Below are positions 8,831 to 18,350 of a stretch of 64,000 bases of DNA, piece by piece. The notes beneath the pieces were generated by a model, which saw only the letters and a program-made list of their open reading frames with translations, had not been told where the DNA came from and made no database searches. Each line of letters begins with the position of its first letter. Position 1 is the first letter of the stretch. The DNA is from UBA3792 sp045114775. Lineage in GTDB: Bacteria; Bacillota; Clostridia; Christensenellales; CAG-138. Location of the stretch: contig JBGULC010000008.1 of assembly GCA_045114775.1 (NCBI GenBank), forward strand, positions 124,001 to 188,000, in the 5' to 3' direction. The translations under genes and the position numbers were made by a program.

Positions 8831-10131
8831 CCGATCTCAACCGTACCAACGCATTGCTCGACTTCATCGAGCGCTCCCCCGTCTGCTTCGCCGCCGTCGA
8901 AACGGCGCAATCCATGCTGGAAGCAAAGGGCTATATCCGTCTGTCCTTCCAATCGCCGTGGGACCTTACGCCCGGCGGGAAGTACTACGTCACCCGCAAC
9001 GGCTCCTCGCTGATCGCGTTTACCGTGCCCGCGGATCCGCAGACCGGCTTTATGATCGCTGCAAGCCACAGCGATTCGCCTTGCTGGAAGCTGAAGACCG
9101 AAAGCGAGATCACGATGTTCGACCGCTATACGAAGCTCAACACCGAGGGCTACGGCGGCATGATCTGTTCGAGCTGGTTCGACCGCCCGCTGTCACTCGC
9201 CGGCCGTGCGATCGTAAAGCAAGGCAGTGCGTTCGAGACGCGCGTCGTGACCTTCGACCGCGATCTTTGCCTGATCCCGAACGTGTGCATCCACTTCAAC
9301 CGTGAGATCAACAACGGCTATAAGTACAACAAGGCCGTCGACACACTGCCGCTTCTTTCTAACTCGACCGAAAAGGGCGGCGTGAAGAAGCTCGTCGCGG
9401 ATCGTCTCGGCGTGGAGCCGGACGCGATCGTCTCGATGGACCTCTTTGTCATCAACCGCACCCGCGGCTCGATCTTCGGCGCCGACGACGCGTTCTTCTG
9501 CGCGCCGCGCATCGACGACCTGCAGTGCGCCTACACGACGCTCGCCGCACTGCTCGAAGCGGAAACTCCGAAAGCGATCCCGGTCTACGCGCTGTTCGAC
9601 AACGAGGAGGTCGGCAGCGAAACGAAGCAGGGCGCGGCAAGCACGTTCCTCAACGACGTCGTGACGCGCATCGCGGCGCATTACGGCCGCACGCTGTCCG
9701 AGATGCTCCCCGCCTCCTTCATGCTCTCATGCGACAACGGCCACGCGCTGCATCCGAACCACCCGGAGCTTTCCGATGCGAAAAACGCGCCGCATCTGAA
9801 CGGCGGTGTGGTCATCAAGCACAACGCGAACCAGCGCTATGCGACAGACGCGCTCTCCGAAGCCTTGTTTGCCGAGATCTGCCGTCGCGCAGACGTGCCC
9901 GTCCAACACTTCGCAAACCGCAGCGACGTCGCGGGCGGCGGTACGCTTGGCAGCATCAGCAACACACGCGTTTCGCTGAAAACCGTCGACATCGGCCTTG
10001 CGCAGCTTGCCATGCACTCCGCGGTCGAGACCGGCGGCGTCAAGGACACGGACTACATGGTCCGCGCAGCGAAGGCGTTCTTTGAAAGCGCGCTTGTCGT
10101 CACCGACGCCGGCGCGATCGAGTTGAAATAA
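8827..10131 (+). CDS. M18 family aminopeptidase
   Basis: M18 peptidases are cytoplasmic dinuclear-metal enzymes that remove N-terminal residues, often acidic ones. Of 434 residues, metal and catalytic motifs include AASHSDSP (first metal His and base), FDNEEVGS (Glu pair) and a C-terminal HSAVETGG. The start at 8827 is chosen because it overlaps the upstream stop, AGGAGG lies just before it, and TDLNRTNALLDFIERSP is the usual N-terminus; the frame extends upstream without support. A second, more distant M18 paralogue lies at 30922-32307. Confidence 0.92.
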   Translation: MTDLNRTNALLDFIERSPVCFAAVETAQSMLEAKGYIRLSFQSPWDLTPGGKYYVTRNGSSLIAFTVPADPQTGFMIAASHSDSPCWKLKTESEITMFDRYTKLNTEGYGGMICSSWFDRPLSLAGRAIVKQGSAFETRVVTFDRDLCLIPNVCIHFNREINNGYKYNKAVDTLPLLSNSTEKGGVKKLVADRLGVEPDAIVSMDLFVINRTRGSIFGADDAFFCAPRIDDLQCAYTTLAALLEAETPKAIPVYALFDNEEVGSETKQGAASTFLNDVVTRIAAHYGRTLSEMLPASFMLSCDNGHALHPNHPELSDAKNAPHLNGGVVIKHNANQRYATDALSEALFAEICRRADVPVQHFANRSDVAGGGTLGSISNTRVSLKTVDIGLAQLAMHSAVETGGVKDTDYMVRAAKAFFESALVVTDAGAIELK

Positions 10132-10144
10132 AACAAGGGATACG

Positions 10145-10177
10145 AAAAGCGTGCAGCTCACAACGCTGCACGCTTTT
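10145..10177. terminator. Bidirectional terminator between the M18 and SDR genes
   Basis: AAAAGCGTGCAG and CTGCACGCTTTT form a 12-base stem around a short loop. A and T runs at the ends allow function on both strands. Confidence 0.85.
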
Positions 10178-10967
10178 ATTTGGATTTGAGAAAGGTGCGG
10201 ATTGCAAAAAGCTTCAGACGCTTTGGGCAAAGTCCATAGAGTCGCAAAAGAGGGTTGCGATTCAGGGAATACACAAAGCGCGGGCGCTTGGCGGCAAGAA
10301 CTTTTCGGACCGTTTTTGCAACGCGCTCCGGCGGGACCGCCTTTGCTTCGACCGCGTTGGTCACCTTAAGGAATTTTGCCGCGACGTTCGGATAAAGCGC
10401 CGTGCGGTCCGTGAATGCTTCGATGCTTTTCACCGAGCCGCCTAAGAGCGGCGTATCGACCGCGCCGGGACGGATGACCGAAACGGTTATTCCGAGAAGC
10501 TGCAGCTCCATCGCAAGCGAAAACGCGTATCGGTCGAGCGTGCCCTTTGTAATGCCGTACAATCCCGTAAACGGCAGCGGATCGAGGTCCGCAAGCTCGC
10601 TTGTGACGAGCACGACGCGGGCGCCGGAATGAAGCAGCGGCAGAAAGGTTTTGACCGTGCGGTATGCGCCGAACACATTGATCTCGAAGATGCGTTTCAT
10701 CCGCGCTTCGTCGATCTCGACGAGCGAGTCCGCTTCATAGATCCCCGCCATATAGACGATCGCGTCGAGTGATTTCGTCTTCACCGCTTCAAACGCTGCC
10801 GTTACAGCTTCCGGATCACATAGGTCTGCAACGAGCGGGACCACGCCCTCCGGCATCGAAGCGCCGGGCCGGTCGAGGCCGAGCACGCGCACGCCGTCCG
10901 ATAAAAGCATACGGGCGCAGGTGGAGCCCATTCCCCCGCCTGCGCCGATCAATAAAACCGTTTTCAT
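10176..10967 (-). CDS. Short-chain dehydrogenase/reductase
   Basis: The Rossmann fold begins at once with LIGAGGGMGS, a variant of the TGxxxGxG nucleotide site. A conserved NAG-like strand (YMAGIYE), Ser in LVTSELAD, and the YGITKG catalytic Tyr-Lys pair follow. The 263-residue length is usual. The substrate cannot be told. The start ATG overlaps the trpS stop (TAATG), so it is translated from the trpS message. Confidence 0.85.
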   Translation of the reverse strand: MKTVLLIGAGGGMGSTCARMLLSDGVRVLGLDRPGASMPEGVVPLVADLCDPEAVTAAFEAVKTKSLDAIVYMAGIYEADSLVEIDEARMKRIFEINVFGAYRTVKTFLPLLHSGARVVLVTSELADLDPLPFTGLYGITKGTLDRYAFSLAMELQLLGITVSVIRPGAVDTPLLGGSVKSIEAFTDRTALYPNVAAKFLKVTNAVEAKAVPPERVAKTVRKVLAAKRPRFVYSLNRNPLLRLYGLCPKRLKLFAIRTFLKSK

Positions 10968-12073
10968 TACTGTTTTGCGGCTCTCAGAAGCGCTTCCCAT
11001 TCCTTGACGATCGCGCGGTCGTCAAAGTAGTTGATCCGCATCGCTGCGCGCACGCGGGCGAGCGTTGCGTTCGTGATCTCAACTGCTTTCTTTGTTCCCT
11101 CAAGCAGCACGTCGTATACCGCGTCGATGTCCGCTTCCCACTTGGCACGTTCCGCGCGGATCGGGGCAAGCTCCGCCTCGAGCACGTTGATGAGGAACTT
11201 CTTGCAGGTGCCGTCGCCTAAGCCCCCGCGGCAGTAGTGCGCTTTCATCTCGTCGAGGTTTGCGTAATCCGGCAGAAATTCTGCAAAGTGCGCGTCGGTC
11301 GCAAGCGCGTCGAGGTAGGTGAACACGACGTTGCCTTCAAGATGACCCGGATCCTCGATACGAAGATGCTGCGGATCGGTGAACATCTTTCCGTTGACCT
11401 GCTTTTTGACGGTCTTTGCGTCGTCGGACAGGTAGATGCAGTTGCCCAAGGATTTCGACATCTTCGCCTTACCGTCGACGCCGGGAAGCCGCCGCTGCGT
11501 CTCGTTTTCGGGGATCAATGCCTTCGGGAACACGAGCGTTTCGCCGTAGATGCGGTTGAACTTCTCGACGATCTCACGCGTTTGCTCGATCATCGGAAGC
11601 TGATCTTCGCCGACCGGAACGACGGTCGCGTCGAACGCGGTGATGTCGGCCGCCTGCGAGACCGGATAGCTGAAAAAGCCCGCGGGAAGCCCCTCGTCCG
11701 CAAAGCCGCGCATTTGGATCTCCGCCTTCACGGTGGGGTTTCTCGAAAGCCGCGCGGTCGTCACGAGGTTCATATAGTAGAACGTCAGCGCGTGCAGCGC
11801 GGGCAGCGCGGACTGAATGCAGATCGTGGACTTATTGGGATCGATGCCGACGGAAAGATAGTCCAGCGCGACCTGAACGATGTTGTCCCGAATCTTCGCG
11901 GGATTGTCTGCATTGTCGGTCAGCGCCTGATCGTCCGCGATCAGAATGTTGATCGCGTCGAACTTGCCGGAGTTCTGCAGCTCCACGCGCCGCTTCAGTG
12001 AGCCGACGTAATGCCCGAGATGCAGTCTGCCAGTCGGGCGGTCGCCGGTGAGAATGATGTTTTTCTGTTCCAT
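10967..12073 (-). CDS. trpS: Tryptophanyl-tRNA synthetase
   Basis: This class Ic synthetase charges tRNA-Trp. The HIGH motif appears as HLGH within GDRPTGRLHLGHYVGSL and the KMSKS motif as KMSKS in KAKMSKSLG. The 368-residue length is slightly longer than the common ~330 form. The start at 12073 has GGAGG seven bases upstream and gives the standard N-terminus. No T-box leader is visible: the promoter is only about 30 bases before the gene. Confidence 0.96.
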   Translation of the reverse strand: MEQKNIILTGDRPTGRLHLGHYVGSLKRRVELQNSGKFDAINILIADDQALTDNADNPAKIRDNIVQVALDYLSVGIDPNKSTICIQSALPALHALTFYYMNLVTTARLSRNPTVKAEIQMRGFADEGLPAGFFSYPVSQAADITAFDATVVPVGEDQLPMIEQTREIVEKFNRIYGETLVFPKALIPENETQRRLPGVDGKAKMSKSLGNCIYLSDDAKTVKKQVNGKMFTDPQHLRIEDPGHLEGNVVFTYLDALATDAHFAEFLPDYANLDEMKAHYCRGGLGDGTCKKFLINVLEAELAPIRAERAKWEADIDAVYDVLLEGTKKAVEITNATLARVRAAMRINYFDDRAIVKEWEALLRAAKQ

Positions 12074-12103
12074 AGTTGCCTCCGCAAAGGTTACTTGCGT
12101 ATC

Positions 12104-12132
12104 ATTATAGCGCAAAAGAACCCGTTCGTCTA
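12104..12132 (-). promoter_or_regulatory. Sigma-A promoter of trpS
   Basis: TATAAT (12109-12104) with TAGACG 17 bases upstream on the minus strand. Confidence 0.6.
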
Positions 12133-12226
12133 TACCGATTTTTTGCTTTCTCCGCACAAAATTGCACCAGAACTCCGACACGTTGTTTTATCCTACCGAA
12201 GGAGATTCAATCGCTTCAAATGCCGA

Positions 12227-13687
12227 TCAATATCCTTTCGACGGATCAATGATGCTCCCGTCGACAGCGTTTATGATCAGCAATCTGCTGCTTTGTTCGT
12301 ATGAATGATCCGCATCGTTCGAATCCCGTGTTATCTTTCCGTACGAGAAGCACCACACGGGCACGAGCAGTCCGCTGTTCATACTGTTCTCTTCGCGAAT
12401 GCGGAACAGTCCGAGCTGAACGCGCGAAATGCAAACTGTTCTTTCCGCATCGTTTTCAAGCGAATAGATGTGATTCAACTGCTGCAAAAGAATCTCCCGG
12501 ATCTCGTCAAACGGCAGCAAGGGCGTCGATTCGGATACTGTCTCCGAGATCTTCAGCGGTCCGAACCACTTGAATCCCCATATTTCTCCGTCCGGCGAAA
12601 CCGAAGCGATGATCCTCGGATATTCCCATGTCCCCATATACGTGCCAGCCGTTTCTTCGTCTTCCTGCGCTTCCGCGATCGCCCAATCGGTCGAGATCAC
12701 GTGTGTGCCGTTTAGGCTCGGCGTCAGGATCACGCCGTATCCGTACAAATGGATGACGCCTTTCTCTTCGCCGTCCGTGTCGGCATTGTTCGACCAGTCG
12801 ATCTCCAATACTTCATATTCATCTGCGACGCCCCGAATCACAGAAAGCACACGTTCCGCCGCCATGCGCGGCGTGATCGAAGCGCCGGGCTGTACGGTGT
12901 CGTACTGATCCGGATCTAATCGCACAAATCCTTCGCGCGGATAAATAAAGGCCTGCGCACCGATCGAACCGGTTTGCAGCGTATACGCCGGTTCAAAGAT
13001 GATCGCGTCATCCGTAAACCAACGCACATCCGCATGCCGAAGCTGATAAATACCCTCCTGCTCATACGGGTCGCCGACCACCTGCAGTTGCCGCTCTTCA
13101 AAAGTCGGAAGTGACCCATTCCATTCGAGCAGCGGAATCTTTGCATCATCGTCGGACAGTGAGTTGTACAGGTCCTGATACTTCTTGAGCTCCTCCCGGC
13201 GGTGCGCCTGCGCTTTCTCGTAGTCCTCTTCCGTGCTGCCGGTTTCCCGCATCCATGTCTCTTTCTCCGGCTCCTGAATCAACCATTCGATCCATTGTGC
13301 GGCGCTTTCGCGGGTGAAATGCTCCTGAAAGCGATAGAGCGTGTCCGTTCCGAACAGGCGCTTGTAGACCGTCAGACGCTGCGTGTCGGTGAGCGTCGAC
13401 CGTTCGACACGCACCAAGGGAAAAGCGCTGTCTGTCAAGACCTCGATCGGCACGTCGGCAACGACGCGGACATGGCGTATTTCTGTCGTTTCATCGCACC
13501 GGAAGCGGTCCGGGAATTGCTTTTTGGCCGATCGCTGTTCGCCGGGTTCTTCGTTCTCCTTATGTTCTGCAAGTACCGTGTCGATCAGCACGTTTGTGTC
13601 CTTTTGCTTGACGGCGTCGACCTCCGGAGTCGGCCGACAGGCGACGAATATACTTACAAGTAATAACATAGCAATGATTCGTTTCAT
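12227..13687 (-). CDS. DUF6034-like lipoprotein
   Basis: A lipoprotein signal (MKRIIAMLLLVSIFVAC) ends at Cys17, followed by RPTPEV. The remaining 470 residues are an extracytoplasmic domain that I relate to DUF6034-type clostridial lipoproteins; the homologue at 29496-30857 shares the N-terminal pattern, the overall layout and a C-terminal ILINAVDGS-like end. Function is unknown. Good AGGAGG lies at 13701-13696. The promoter region carries four TACAACT boxes (see the regulatory entry), also found before the locus at 27.9 kb. Confidence 0.75.
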   Translation of the reverse strand: MKRIIAMLLLVSIFVACRPTPEVDAVKQKDTNVLIDTVLAEHKENEEPGEQRSAKKQFPDRFRCDETTEIRHVRVVADVPIEVLTDSAFPLVRVERSTLTDTQRLTVYKRLFGTDTLYRFQEHFTRESAAQWIEWLIQEPEKETWMRETGSTEEDYEKAQAHRREELKKYQDLYNSLSDDDAKIPLLEWNGSLPTFEERQLQVVGDPYEQEGIYQLRHADVRWFTDDAIIFEPAYTLQTGSIGAQAFIYPREGFVRLDPDQYDTVQPGASITPRMAAERVLSVIRGVADEYEVLEIDWSNNADTDGEEKGVIHLYGYGVILTPSLNGTHVISTDWAIAEAQEDEETAGTYMGTWEYPRIIASVSPDGEIWGFKWFGPLKISETVSESTPLLPFDEIREILLQQLNHIYSLENDAERTVCISRVQLGLFRIREENSMNSGLLVPVWCFSYGKITRDSNDADHSYEQSSRLLIINAVDGSIIDPSKGY

Positions 13688-13716
13688 TCTGATAGCCTCC
13701 TTATGTTTCTGCCGTC

Positions 13717-13790
13717 ATAGTAACACCCTAATTCGTCAAAAATGCGTCCGAGTTGTAATGGAGTTGTATCGAAGTTGTAAGGGAGTTGTA
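13717..13790 (-). promoter_or_regulatory. Activator boxes (4 x TACAACT, 11-bp period) and -10 of the lipoprotein gene
   Basis: Read on the minus strand, TACAACT occurs four times starting every 11 bases (13790, 13779, 13768, 13757 downward). The last box ends 28 bases before an extended -10 (TG-T-TACTAT, 13722-13717). There is no good -35. Heptamer direct repeats with 11-bp spacing are the binding mode of OmpR/PhoB-family response regulators (for example the Bacillus PhoP box). The same layout recurs at 27789-27862. Confidence 0.7.
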
Positions 13791-13807
13791 AATTCGTTCC
13801 GAAGCGT

Positions 13808-13838
13808 AAAAAAGGACCGCTCCGAATCGGAACGGTCC
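13808..13838 (-). terminator. Terminator after rpoD
   Basis: On the minus strand GGACCGTTCCGA/TCGGAGCGGTCC forms a long stem followed by TTTTTT. Confidence 0.85.
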
Positions 13839-13854
13839 GTGATGCGTTGTATTC

Positions 13855-15387
13855 TTATTCGAGGAAGTCTTTGAGCTTCTTGCTTCTGGAGGGATGGCGG
13901 AGCTTGCGCAGTGCCTTCGCCTCGATCTGACGGATGCGCTCACGCGTGACGTTGAATTCCTTGCCGACCTCCTCGAGCGTTCTCGCTTTGCCGTCGTCAA
14001 GGCCGTAACGGAGACGCAGGACCTTCGCTTCGCGCGGGGTCAGCGTATTGAGAACCTCGGCGAGCTGTTCCTTAAGAAGCGCAACCGCCACAGCGTCCGC
14101 AGGCGCCGGCGCGTCGTCGTCCGGAATAAAGTCGCCCAGATGCGAATCATCTTCTTCGCCGATCGGCGTTTCGAGGGAAACCGGCTCCTGCGCGATCTTC
14201 AGAATCTCGCGGACCTTATCCTCGGAGATACCCATTTCCTTGGCGATCTCGTCCGGACGCGGATCGCGGCCGAGATCCTGCACGAGCTGACGGTTGACAC
14301 GGATCAGCTTGTTGATCGTCTCCACCATGTGGACCGGGATGCGGATCGTGCGCGCCTGATCCGCGATCGCGCGGGTGATCGCCTGACGGATCCACCACGT
14401 CGCGTACGTCGAGAACTTATAGCCCTTGCGATAGTCGAACTTTTCGACCGCCTTAATGAGACCGAGATTACCCTCCTGAATGAGGTCCAGGAACAGCATG
14501 CCGCGGCCGACGTAACGCTTTGCGATCGAAACGACGAGTCGCAGGTTCGCCTCCGCAAGCTGATGCTTCGCGTCGAGGTCGCCGTCCGCCATGCGCTGCG
14601 CGATCTCGATCTCCTCGTTTGCGGAGAGCAGCGGGACCTTGCCGATCTCCTTGAGATACATGCGTACCGGGTCGTCGATGTTGATGCCCTCGGTGGATGC
14701 AAGCACGGTCTCGATCTGCGCGATCTCCTCGTTGATGTCCTCCGGTACTTCGACCTCTTCGACGATGTCGATGTTCAGCTCTTCGAGTTCGCCGTAGATC
14801 TTGTCCATCTGGTCGGCGTCGACGCCGATCTCGTTCAGCGTGTCCATGACCTCGTTGAACGTCAGTATGCCCTTCTGTTTTCCGCTTTCGAGAAGCTCAC
14901 GGATGCGCTGCTCGGCGTTGACCGGCTTCGGCTCGTCGTCATCCTCCTCGGATTCCTCGTCCTCGGGCTTTTCCTCGACAGGCTTGTCCGCCTTCTTCTT
15001 GCTCTTGGACGCCTTTTTCGGCTTTTCCGGCTGAAGCTCCGGTTCAAGCTCCGGCTCGGGTTCCGGTTTCGGTTCGGACTCCCGAACGGTTTCCGCGACC
15101 GGTTCCGGTTCGGGAACAGGTTCGTCCTTCGGCTCTTCCGGCTTCGGCTCGGCTTTCTTCGCTTTGCCCTTTGCCGGTTTCTTGACCGGTTCAGGCTCTG
15201 GCTCCGGCGCCGCTTCCGCGGTCGTCTCCGGTTCCGGCTTCGGCTCGGTCTTCGGCTTCGATGTGCGCTTGGCAGCTTTCTTGGGCTTGTCCACCGTCTC
15301 GACCGGCGTTTCGACCGTTTCCGGCGTTTCCTTGATCTCTTCCTTCGTGGTCTTCTTGGCCTTTTTTGCGGTTTTGATTTCTTCCAT
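13855..15387 (-). CDS. rpoD: RNA polymerase primary sigma factor (sigma-70/RpoD, SigA)
   Basis: Regions 1.2 to 4.2 are intact: DPVRMYLKEIGKVPLL (region 1.2), LRLVVSIAKRY and DLIQEGNLGLIKAVEKFDY (2.1-2.2), YATWWIRQAI (2.3-2.4), and the C-terminal helix-turn-helix with EVGKEFNVTRERIRQIEAKALRKLR (4.2). The first ~165 residues are a Lys/Pro/Glu-rich low-complexity extension (KPEPEPE type repeats) much longer than in Bacillus SigA. The dgt-dnaG-rpoD order is the classic macromolecular synthesis block of Clostridia. The start follows dnaG by 11 bases and has AAGGAGACGG before it. Confidence 0.97.
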   Translation of the reverse strand: MEEIKTAKKAKKTTKEEIKETPETVETPVETVDKPKKAAKRTSKPKTEPKPEPETTAEAAPEPEPEPVKKPAKGKAKKAEPKPEEPKDEPVPEPEPVAETVRESEPKPEPEPELEPELQPEKPKKASKSKKKADKPVEEKPEDEESEEDDDEPKPVNAEQRIRELLESGKQKGILTFNEVMDTLNEIGVDADQMDKIYGELEELNIDIVEEVEVPEDINEEIAQIETVLASTEGINIDDPVRMYLKEIGKVPLLSANEEIEIAQRMADGDLDAKHQLAEANLRLVVSIAKRYVGRGMLFLDLIQEGNLGLIKAVEKFDYRKGYKFSTYATWWIRQAITRAIADQARTIRIPVHMVETINKLIRVNRQLVQDLGRDPRPDEIAKEMGISEDKVREILKIAQEPVSLETPIGEEDDSHLGDFIPDDDAPAPADAVAVALLKEQLAEVLNTLTPREAKVLRLRYGLDDGKARTLEEVGKEFNVTRERIRQIEAKALRKLRHPSRSKKLKDFLE

Positions 15388-15398
15388 GTCCCGTCTCC

Positions 15399-17156
15399 TT
15401 ATTTATTTGCCCGTATGCGTTCGGTGATCTCTTTCAAAACGGCGTTGCGTTCCTCCGCCGTTAAATCCGGTTTGTTCAGTTTCTCCCTGAGCGCGGCGAT
15501 CTCGTCCGCTTCCTTCTCGCGCTTCATGCGGCGAATGCAGTCCGCTGCCGTGTCTGCTGCATTTTCCATTGCGTCCTCCTCCCGAAGGACTGCCGACGCC
15601 GTTTCCGCCGCCGGTCCATCGAGCTCGCCGATGTACTTCGCTGCAGAAAATGCCGCGCCCTGCTCGCACATTGCAAGAAACATATCGCGATAGACCGGAT
15701 TGCTGAACAGCTCTTCTGCCTTCTGTTCTTTGGCCGCGCCGAGCGCTTTCCGATCATGCAGGCAGGCCGAGATCAGCGTTCTGTCCAAGACGTCCCGCGG
15801 ATCCTCGCCCGTGTCGATCCTTCTGCGGAACCCGCCTCGGATCGGTCCCCTGTTCTCGTCGATCCGAACCCCGCCGCTTCTGACGCCCTGCGCCTTCAAA
15901 GCGTCCAGCGCGTAGCCGGTCTTTTTGGCGATCTGTTTATAGTATCGCTCCTGCTCGATCGGCTGGAGGCTCGCAACGAATGCGCAGGCAGCTTTTGCGT
16001 AGCGCTCGCGGCCATTCTCGTCGTTGAGATCGTATCCCTTCGCCATCGCCTCCAGCTTAAATGCGTTCAGCGACAGTGCGTTTTCCTTGAGCCGATCGAA
16101 CCCCTCCTTGCCGTAGATCTGCACGTACTCGTCCGGATCCAGATCGTCCGGGAAGGTGATGACGCGGACCTCAAGTCCTTCGGCCTTCAGGATATCGAGC
16201 CCGCGAACCATGGCGTTCTGCCCTGCAGCGTCGCCATCGTACGCAATATAAACCTTTTCGACGAACCGTTTCAGAAGCCTCGCCTGCTGTTGCGTCAACG
16301 CCGTGCCGAGGCTCGCGACAGCGTTCTTGACGCCCGCCTTATAGAGCCCGATCACGTCCATGTAGCCCTCGACCATGATGAGATCGTCGAGCTTTTCGTT
16401 TTTATGCAGATACAGCCCGTACAGGTTATTGCGTTTGTTATAAACCGGCGTGTCGCCCGTGTTGATGTATTTCGGCTTCTCGTCTCCCATCACACGCGCC
16501 CCGAAGCCAAGGACCTTTCCGTCCACGCCGAGGATCGGAAAGATCAGCCGTCCGCGGAACGCGTCGTAGACCGTGTTGCGCTCGCTGTTGTGCACCAGAA
16601 GCCCGGCGTCGACCAGTTCTTTCTCGGAATATCCCTTACCCTTCAATAGCTTCAGCAGAGAATCCCACGTGTCCGGCGCAAAGCCAATGCCGAACCGCGT
16701 CACGATCTCGGGCGTCAGTCCGCGCTTTGCCGCATATGCCTGCGCATCCTTGCCGATCGCCGGATTCAGAAAGCACTGCGAATAGTATCGCGCAGCTTCC
16801 GTATTCGCCTCGATCATGCGCTTTTTGTACGCACGCTGCCGCTGCATCTCACGGTCGTTGATCTCGTTCGGCAGTTCCATGTTGACGCGGTTCGCCAATT
16901 GCTGAACCGCCTCATAGAACGTCAGCCGCTCCATATCCATCACAAACTGGATGACCGTGCCACCCGCATGACAGCCGAAGCAGTAAAAAAGCTGTTTGTC
17001 CGGGGAAACGGAGAACGACGGCGTTTTTTCGCCGTGCAGCGGACAGCACGCCCAGAGCTTGCGGCCCTTCGGCTTCAGCTCGACGTATTCCGAAACAACG
17101 GAAACGATGTCGTTTTTGTGTAAAAGCTCATCGAGCCATGCGCTCGGAAATGCCAT
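15399..17156 (-). CDS. dnaG: DNA primase
   Basis: DnaG makes RNA primers for replication. The CHC2 zinc finger (CCPLHGEKTPSF ... CFGCHAGG) is at about 37-65, the TOPRIM core has EGYMDV and YDGDAAG, and a short C-terminal DnaB-interacting region follows; about 585 residues is normal. The ATG at 17156 is preferred over the adjacent GTG because AGGAGG is better spaced. Confidence 0.96.
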   Translation of the reverse strand: MAFPSAWLDELLHKNDIVSVVSEYVELKPKGRKLWACCPLHGEKTPSFSVSPDKQLFYCFGCHAGGTVIQFVMDMERLTFYEAVQQLANRVNMELPNEINDREMQRQRAYKKRMIEANTEAARYYSQCFLNPAIGKDAQAYAAKRGLTPEIVTRFGIGFAPDTWDSLLKLLKGKGYSEKELVDAGLLVHNSERNTVYDAFRGRLIFPILGVDGKVLGFGARVMGDEKPKYINTGDTPVYNKRNNLYGLYLHKNEKLDDLIMVEGYMDVIGLYKAGVKNAVASLGTALTQQQARLLKRFVEKVYIAYDGDAAGQNAMVRGLDILKAEGLEVRVITFPDDLDPDEYVQIYGKEGFDRLKENALSLNAFKLEAMAKGYDLNDENGRERYAKAACAFVASLQPIEQERYYKQIAKKTGYALDALKAQGVRSGGVRIDENRGPIRGGFRRRIDTGEDPRDVLDRTLISACLHDRKALGAAKEQKAEELFSNPVYRDMFLAMCEQGAAFSAAKYIGELDGPAAETASAVLREEDAMENAADTAADCIRRMKREKEADEIAALREKLNKPDLTAEERNAVLKEITERIRANK

Positions 17157-17188
17157 CACGCGCCTCCTTTCTCCGAATTCTGGTTTTC

Positions 17189-18196
17189 TCAGCTCCAGCT
17201 CTTAGGTACGAACAAATGCTCGTATGTGCCGATCGCGTAAATATCGCTCATGCCGGCGATAAAGTCCGCAACCGCGCGTTCCTTGCCTTCGGTCTCAAGC
17301 GTGATCCGATACTCGTCGTCCAGAATCTCCGGATGTTCGAAGTAATATTCATACAGTGCGCGGACGACGCCCTTTGCCTTGCCCTCTTCGCTCTTTGCGA
17401 TCGGGTTCAGATAGACGCGTTCAAACATAAACTTTCGAAGAACCTTGAACTCCTCCGCAAAATCCGGCGAAAAACGGATCTCGGGGCTCATCATGCTGTT
17501 TTCGATCACATTGATGATCAGACTGTTGATGCGCTTTGAATGCGTCGGTCCAAAGACCTCGATGCAGGAACGCGGTAGGTCCTCCTCGGTCAGCACGCCT
17601 GCGCGCATTGCGTCGTCGATGTCGTGATTGATATACGCAATGCGATCGGCCAGCGAGACGACCTTGCCCTCGACTGTCGCCGGGTGTCCGCTGCTCGTAT
17701 GATTCACGATGCCGTCGCGGACCTCCCAGGTGAGGTTCAGCCCCTTGCCGTCGTATTCAAGCTTTTCCACGACGCGCAGGCTCTGCTCGTTGTGTTTGAA
17801 GCCGTTCGGCAAAAGATCGTTCAGCACGTCTTCGCCGGCATGCCCGAACGGCGTGTGTCCGAGATCGTGCCCCATGGCGATCGCTTCGGCAAGGTCTTCG
17901 TTGAGACGCAGTGCCCGCGCGATCGTCCGCGCGATCTGCGTGACCTCCAGCGTATGCGTGAGACGCGTGCGGTAATGGTCGCCCTTGGGCGCAAGGAACA
18001 CCTGTGTTTTATGCTTCAATCTGCGAAAGCTCTTGCTGTGCAGGATGCGGTCGCGATCGCGCACGAACTCGGTCCGCACGGGACAGAGCGGCATCGGAAC
18101 ATCGCGTCCGCGCGTGTTCACCGAAAGCGTTGCATAGGGTGAAAGCATCTGCTTTTCCCATTCCTCACGCATTTTTCGGACCGTTCCTTCTTCCAT
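17189..18196 (-). CDS. dgt: dGTPase-like HD-domain triphosphohydrolase
   Basis: HD motifs are clear: RLTHTLEV (first His), MGHDLGHTPFGHAGE (HD pair and following His), and ADRIAYINHDIDD (C-terminal Asp). Dgt-like enzymes cut dNTPs to nucleoside and triphosphate and so affect dNTP pools. The 335-residue length fits the type-2 deoxyguanosinetriphosphate triphosphohydrolase-like subfamily found before dnaG. The start has CGGAGG seven bases upstream; the frame extends further upstream without coding features. Confidence 0.92.
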   Translation of the reverse strand: MEEGTVRKMREEWEKQMLSPYATLSVNTRGRDVPMPLCPVRTEFVRDRDRILHSKSFRRLKHKTQVFLAPKGDHYRTRLTHTLEVTQIARTIARALRLNEDLAEAIAMGHDLGHTPFGHAGEDVLNDLLPNGFKHNEQSLRVVEKLEYDGKGLNLTWEVRDGIVNHTSSGHPATVEGKVVSLADRIAYINHDIDDAMRAGVLTEEDLPRSCIEVFGPTHSKRINSLIINVIENSMMSPEIRFSPDFAEEFKVLRKFMFERVYLNPIAKSEEGKAKGVVRALYEYYFEHPEILDDEYRITLETEGKERAVADFIAGMSDIYAIGTYEHLFVPKSWS

Positions 18197-18306
18197 AACC
18201 GCCTCCGCGAAAAGTATTCTAAGAGTATATACGCCAAAACTCCAAAAAATCCTTTTTTTCTTTTGAAAATAATAGAATGAATTCCAAAACGGCATTTCGA
18301 CACAGC

Positions 18307-18332
18307 AAAAGGCGGGAGATCGCTCTCCCGCC
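18307..18332 (-). terminator. Terminator after the hydrogenase operon
   Basis: GGCGGGAGA-GCGA-TCTCCCGCC perfect stem followed by TTTT on the minus strand, 19 bases after the hydA-like stop. Confidence 0.85.
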
Positions 18333-18350
18333 CTCTGTGTCGTTTATGGA

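Noticed and set aside
12074..12226. T-box riboswitch before trpS
   Set aside because: The promoter is about 30 bases from the start, and no specifier stem or T-box core is visible.
13894..15693. A 599-codon open frame antisense to rpoD and dnaG
   Set aside because: Leu/Arg/Phe-rich repetitive mirror of the Glu/Lys/Pro-rich rpoD extension; no start signal.
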